Below the pieces are notes generated by a model, which saw only the letters and a list, made by a program, of their open reading frames with translations, did no database searches and had not been told where the DNA came from. Of a stretch of 51,640 nucleotides of DNA, positions 49,595-51,640 are shown in pieces; position 1 is the first letter of the stretch, and each line of letters begins with the position of its first letter. A program made the position numbers and the translations under genes. Origin of the DNA: Verrucomicrobiaceae bacterium (lineage in GTDB: Bacteria > Verrucomicrobiota > Verrucomicrobiia > Verrucomicrobiales > Verrucomicrobiaceae); assembly GCA_016795465.1 (NCBI GenBank), contig JAEUHK010000105.1, forward strand, positions 1 to 51,640. Direction: 5' to 3'.

Positions 49595-50659
49595 TCACAC
49601 GGTCTCACCGCGCACGAGGTCGGGCATCAGCCGCATTGGCTTGGGGCGGGCACGACCCGTCTGCGCGACTTCGAGCACGAGCTTCGAAAGCTGGCGGGCA
49701 AACCGCGCCGGGTTCGCGGCATAGCGGGTGACCTTTGGCACGAGATGATCGAGGAAGGCATCGTCATCACGCGAGACCACCGCCAGATCACGCGGCAGCC
49801 GGTGTCCCTGCCGCAGCAGGTGCGAGACCACGGTCAGCGCATGCATGGAGCGGGCCACGAGGAAAGCGGTGGGCTTCATAGGGCCGCGCAAAGCCTCATC
49901 AAGGCAGCGCACGAGATCGGCGGCACTCTCGCGATGCCGAACGATGGCCGGTGTGGTGCCCGATACGCTCAGGCCCTCGCGATAGCCGAGCTCGCTCTCG
50001 GCATCGCCGCCATGCGTCGAGTCCGGCAGCAGCAGCGTGATGCGGCGATGGCCTTTCTTCACCAGCAGCGAAGCCGCGTGACGGCAGGTGGCACGGTAAT
50101 CGATGTCCACGGACGGCAGCGCGATGCCTTCGGCGCAGGTGCCGGCGAGCACGGCGGGCAGTTGATGCTCGCTGAACCAACGCTGCATGGCCGCGGTGGA
50201 TCGAAACAAGACCCACGCGGCGGGTGTGACACGCTGCATGAGCTTTTTGAGGCTGCCCGCCGGTTTGCCGGTGAAGCATGACGGGCTGGCATGCACCTCG
50301 AGCAGGTAGTCCGCATCCGCCAGCAGCTCCCGCAGCGCATCGAGCCAGAATAAAACGAAGGGCGGCATCAACTGCGCCGGCACTGGCGTGAGCAGCACGA
50401 TGGTGCGCGAGCGTGCGCGGCCTGCGGTGGCTTTGGCCGCGGAGAGGATGTGGCGGCGTTTGTGGGTCACCGGCGAGAGGATGCCCTCACGCTCCAACTG
50501 GCTCAGCACCGCACGCAGCGTGGGCCGGCTGATGCGCATGCGTGTGCACAGCGTGCGCTCCGATGGCAGGTGGTCCTTCCACTCGCCACGCTGGATGGTT
50601 TCACGCAAAAAATCAGCGCTGTGAGTGACCAGCGAGGGTCTGGGCGGGACGGCATTCAT
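49595..50659 (-). CDS. GntR-type HTH fused to a LacI-like sugar-binding domain (transcriptional regulator)
   Basis: The N-terminal winged helix (about 10-70) has HLPSERTLCTRMRISRPTLR, the GntR DNA-binding signature. From about residue 82 a periplasmic-binding-protein-like sensor follows: TIVLLTPVPAQLMPPFVLFW, LPAVLAGTCAEGIALPSVDI, YRATCRHAASLLVKKGHRRI, PTAFLVARSMHALTVVSHLL and LPRDLAVVSRDDDAFLDH. This architecture is typical of AraR/XylR-like sugar repressors. It has 354 residues. It is divergent from the sialidase-fold gene, with a palindrome between them, so it most likely controls that gene in response to a sugar. Confidence 0.87.
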   Translation of the reverse strand: MNAVPPRPSLVTHSADFLRETIQRGEWKDHLPSERTLCTRMRISRPTLRAVLSQLEREGILSPVTHKRRHILSAAKATAGRARSRTIVLLTPVPAQLMPPFVLFWLDALRELLADADYLLEVHASPSCFTGKPAGSLKKLMQRVTPAAWVLFRSTAAMQRWFSEHQLPAVLAGTCAEGIALPSVDIDYRATCRHAASLLVKKGHRRITLLLPDSTHGGDAESELGYREGLSVSGTTPAIVRHRESAADLVRCLDEALRGPMKPTAFLVARSMHALTVVSHLLRQGHRLPRDLAVVSRDDDAFLDHLVPKVTRYAANPARFARQLSKLVLEVAQTGRARPKPMRLMPDLVRGETV

Positions 50660-50684
50660 GAGAAAGAAAGGGCGATGATGAGGC

Positions 50685-50703
50685 TGGTCAGCTCACTTGA
50701 CCA
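50685..50703. promoter_or_regulatory. Candidate operator TGGTCA-N7-TGACCA
   Basis: Perfect 6-bp inverted arms lie 7 nt apart, 50 nt before the sialidase-fold start and 26 nt before the regulator start. Position and symmetry fit a binding site of the adjacent GntR/LacI-type regulator. Confidence 0.5.
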
Positions 50704-50752
50704 CGGAGAAATGGCCTGCGATGCCGTTTTCATGTCACCCTGATCTTCCACC

Positions 50753-51640
50753 ATGAAACTCGCTCTTCTCCTGTCGTCATTCCTCCTTCTGCATGCGTCA
50801 CTCGTCCTGGCTGCCGAGCCGATGCTGGAGAAACAAGACCTCTTCGTCGTCGGCGATAATCCCGCCTACAACATCTACCACATCCCCGGCATCGTCGTGA
50901 CCGCGAAGGGCACGGTGCTGGCCTGGTGCGAGGCCCGCAAGGGCGGCGGCGACTGGTCGGACATCCGCATCCTTCTCCGTCGCAGCACCGATGATGGCAA
51001 AACATGGTCAGCACCGCAAAGCATCGCCGATGTGCCGGGGCCGAAGCAGAAGAACCCCTTCGCCTTGCGCCTCAAGAACGTGGACACGACGCAGGTGACC
51101 TACAACAACCCCGTGCTCATCGCGGACAAGGACGGCACCGTGCACATGCTCTTCTGCCTCGAATACGAGCGGGCGTTTTATCAGCGCAGCGAAGACGACG
51201 GTCTTTCGTGGTCGAAGCCGGTCGAAATCACCTCCACCTTCGACGCCTTCAAAAAAGACTACGCATGGAAGGTGCTGGCCACGGGGCCGAATCACAGCAT
51301 CCAGCTCAAAACCGGCCGCCTCGTGGTGCCGGTTTGGCTTTCCACCGGTGAAGGCGGTAATGCGCACCGCCCCAGCGTGACTGCCACGATCTACAGCGAT
51401 GACCAAGGTAAGACTTGGAAGGCTGGTGACATCGCCGTGCCCTGCACGGATGAGTGGATCAATCCGAATGAAACCGTCGCGGTGGAGCTCAACGATGGTC
51501 GTGTGATGCTCAACGTGCGCAGCGAGTCCAAAGCACATCGCCGCCTCATCGTCACCAGCCCGGATGGTGCCACGAAGTGGAGCACGCCGAAGTTTGATGA
51601 AGCCCTGCTGGAGCCGATTTGCATGGCTGGCATCGTTCGT
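50753..51640 (+). CDS. Exported sialidase-fold (six-bladed beta-propeller) hydrolase, C-terminus missing
   Basis: The frame is open to the window edge (296 codons). Signal peptide: MKLALLLSSFLLLHASLVLA. Three Asp-box repeats mark the beta-propeller: RSTDDGKTW at about 77-85, SEDDGLSW, and SDDQGKTW. Conserved family segments include VTAKGTVLAWCEARKGGGDW, GPNHSIQLKTGRLVVPVW and NETVAVELNDGRVMLNVRSE. The usual Tyr/Phe-Arg-Ile-Pro motif reads YHIPG here, so the first Arg of the sialidase triad is replaced by His. It may therefore cleave a different sugar, or belong to a non-sialidase subgroup. The start is the ATG at 50753. Confidence 0.82.
   Translation, partial: MKLALLLSSFLLLHASLVLAAEPMLEKQDLFVVGDNPAYNIYHIPGIVVTAKGTVLAWCEARKGGGDWSDIRILLRRSTDDGKTWSAPQSIADVPGPKQKNPFALRLKNVDTTQVTYNNPVLIADKDGTVHMLFCLEYERAFYQRSEDDGLSWSKPVEITSTFDAFKKDYAWKVLATGPNHSIQLKTGRLVVPVWLSTGEGGNAHRPSVTATIYSDDQGKTWKAGDIAVPCTDEWINPNETVAVELNDGRVMLNVRSESKAHRRLIVTSPDGATKWSTPKFDEALLEPICMAGIVR

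Overview
The window looks like chromosomal DNA of a free-living member of the Verrucomicrobiota, probably Verrucomicrobiaceae or Prosthecobacter-like. The basis is the gene content: three Gfo/Idh/MocA oxidoreductases, a Tat-exported DUF1501 protein, a ThuA-like protein, a giant thioester alpha-2-macroglobulin, many secreted proteins, and short heptamer repeats at gene edges of a kind I associate with PVC-group genomes. The DNA is GC-rich by eye. I found no rRNA, tRNA, prophage, transposase or CRISPR array. This is an inference from family recognition; no database search was possible.

Layout. Positions 1-1290 (minus) hold the 5' part of a secreted protein with calcium-binding DxDGDGxxD repeats; it runs off the left edge. 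Positions 1449-6380 (plus) are a type II secretion-like pseudopilin and assembly-platform cluster (GspI-, J-, K-, L-, M-like and a GspC/PilP-like protein), riddled with short repeats. Then come a SUKH-domain protein, a HExxH protein, and a Gfo/Idh/MocA gene coupled to an AraC-type regulator. A minus-strand cluster follows: surE, a formylglycine-generating-enzyme-like protein, a SpmA-SpmB fusion, and a glutamate racemase carrying a signal peptide. Positions 15562-22750 hold DUF1501, tadA, rpe, infC (AUU start, long extensions), an acyl-CoA desaturase, a zinc-ribbon membrane protein, aroE and a ThuA-like protein. A TPR-redoxin protein and a large nested palindrome precede the minus-strand operon ribBA-ribH-nusB-ftsY. 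Positions 28577-36565 hold two more Gfo/Idh/MocA genes around the 1837-residue alpha-2-macroglobulin, each followed by a nearly identical terminator. Next are a TPR protein, cysK and an aspartate aminotransferase (minus), then rsmB and clpC (plus), two divergent HPP-family membrane proteins, a secreted DUF protein, and the tight run guaA-tmk-holB. The right edge holds a GntR/LacI-type hybrid regulator divergent from a truncated sialidase-fold gene, with a candidate palindromic operator between them.

Most genes are housekeeping: riboflavin, cysteine, aspartate, GMP and dTMP metabolism, translation, targeting and proteolysis. They are interleaved with a secretory and carbohydrate-degrading layer typical of polysaccharide-using verrucomicrobia. 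The most unusual signals are heptamer repeats that supply leader peptides or stop codons, the infC gene architecture, the exported racemase cluster, the duplicated terminators around the macroglobulin gene, and the nested palindrome at 25010-25176.
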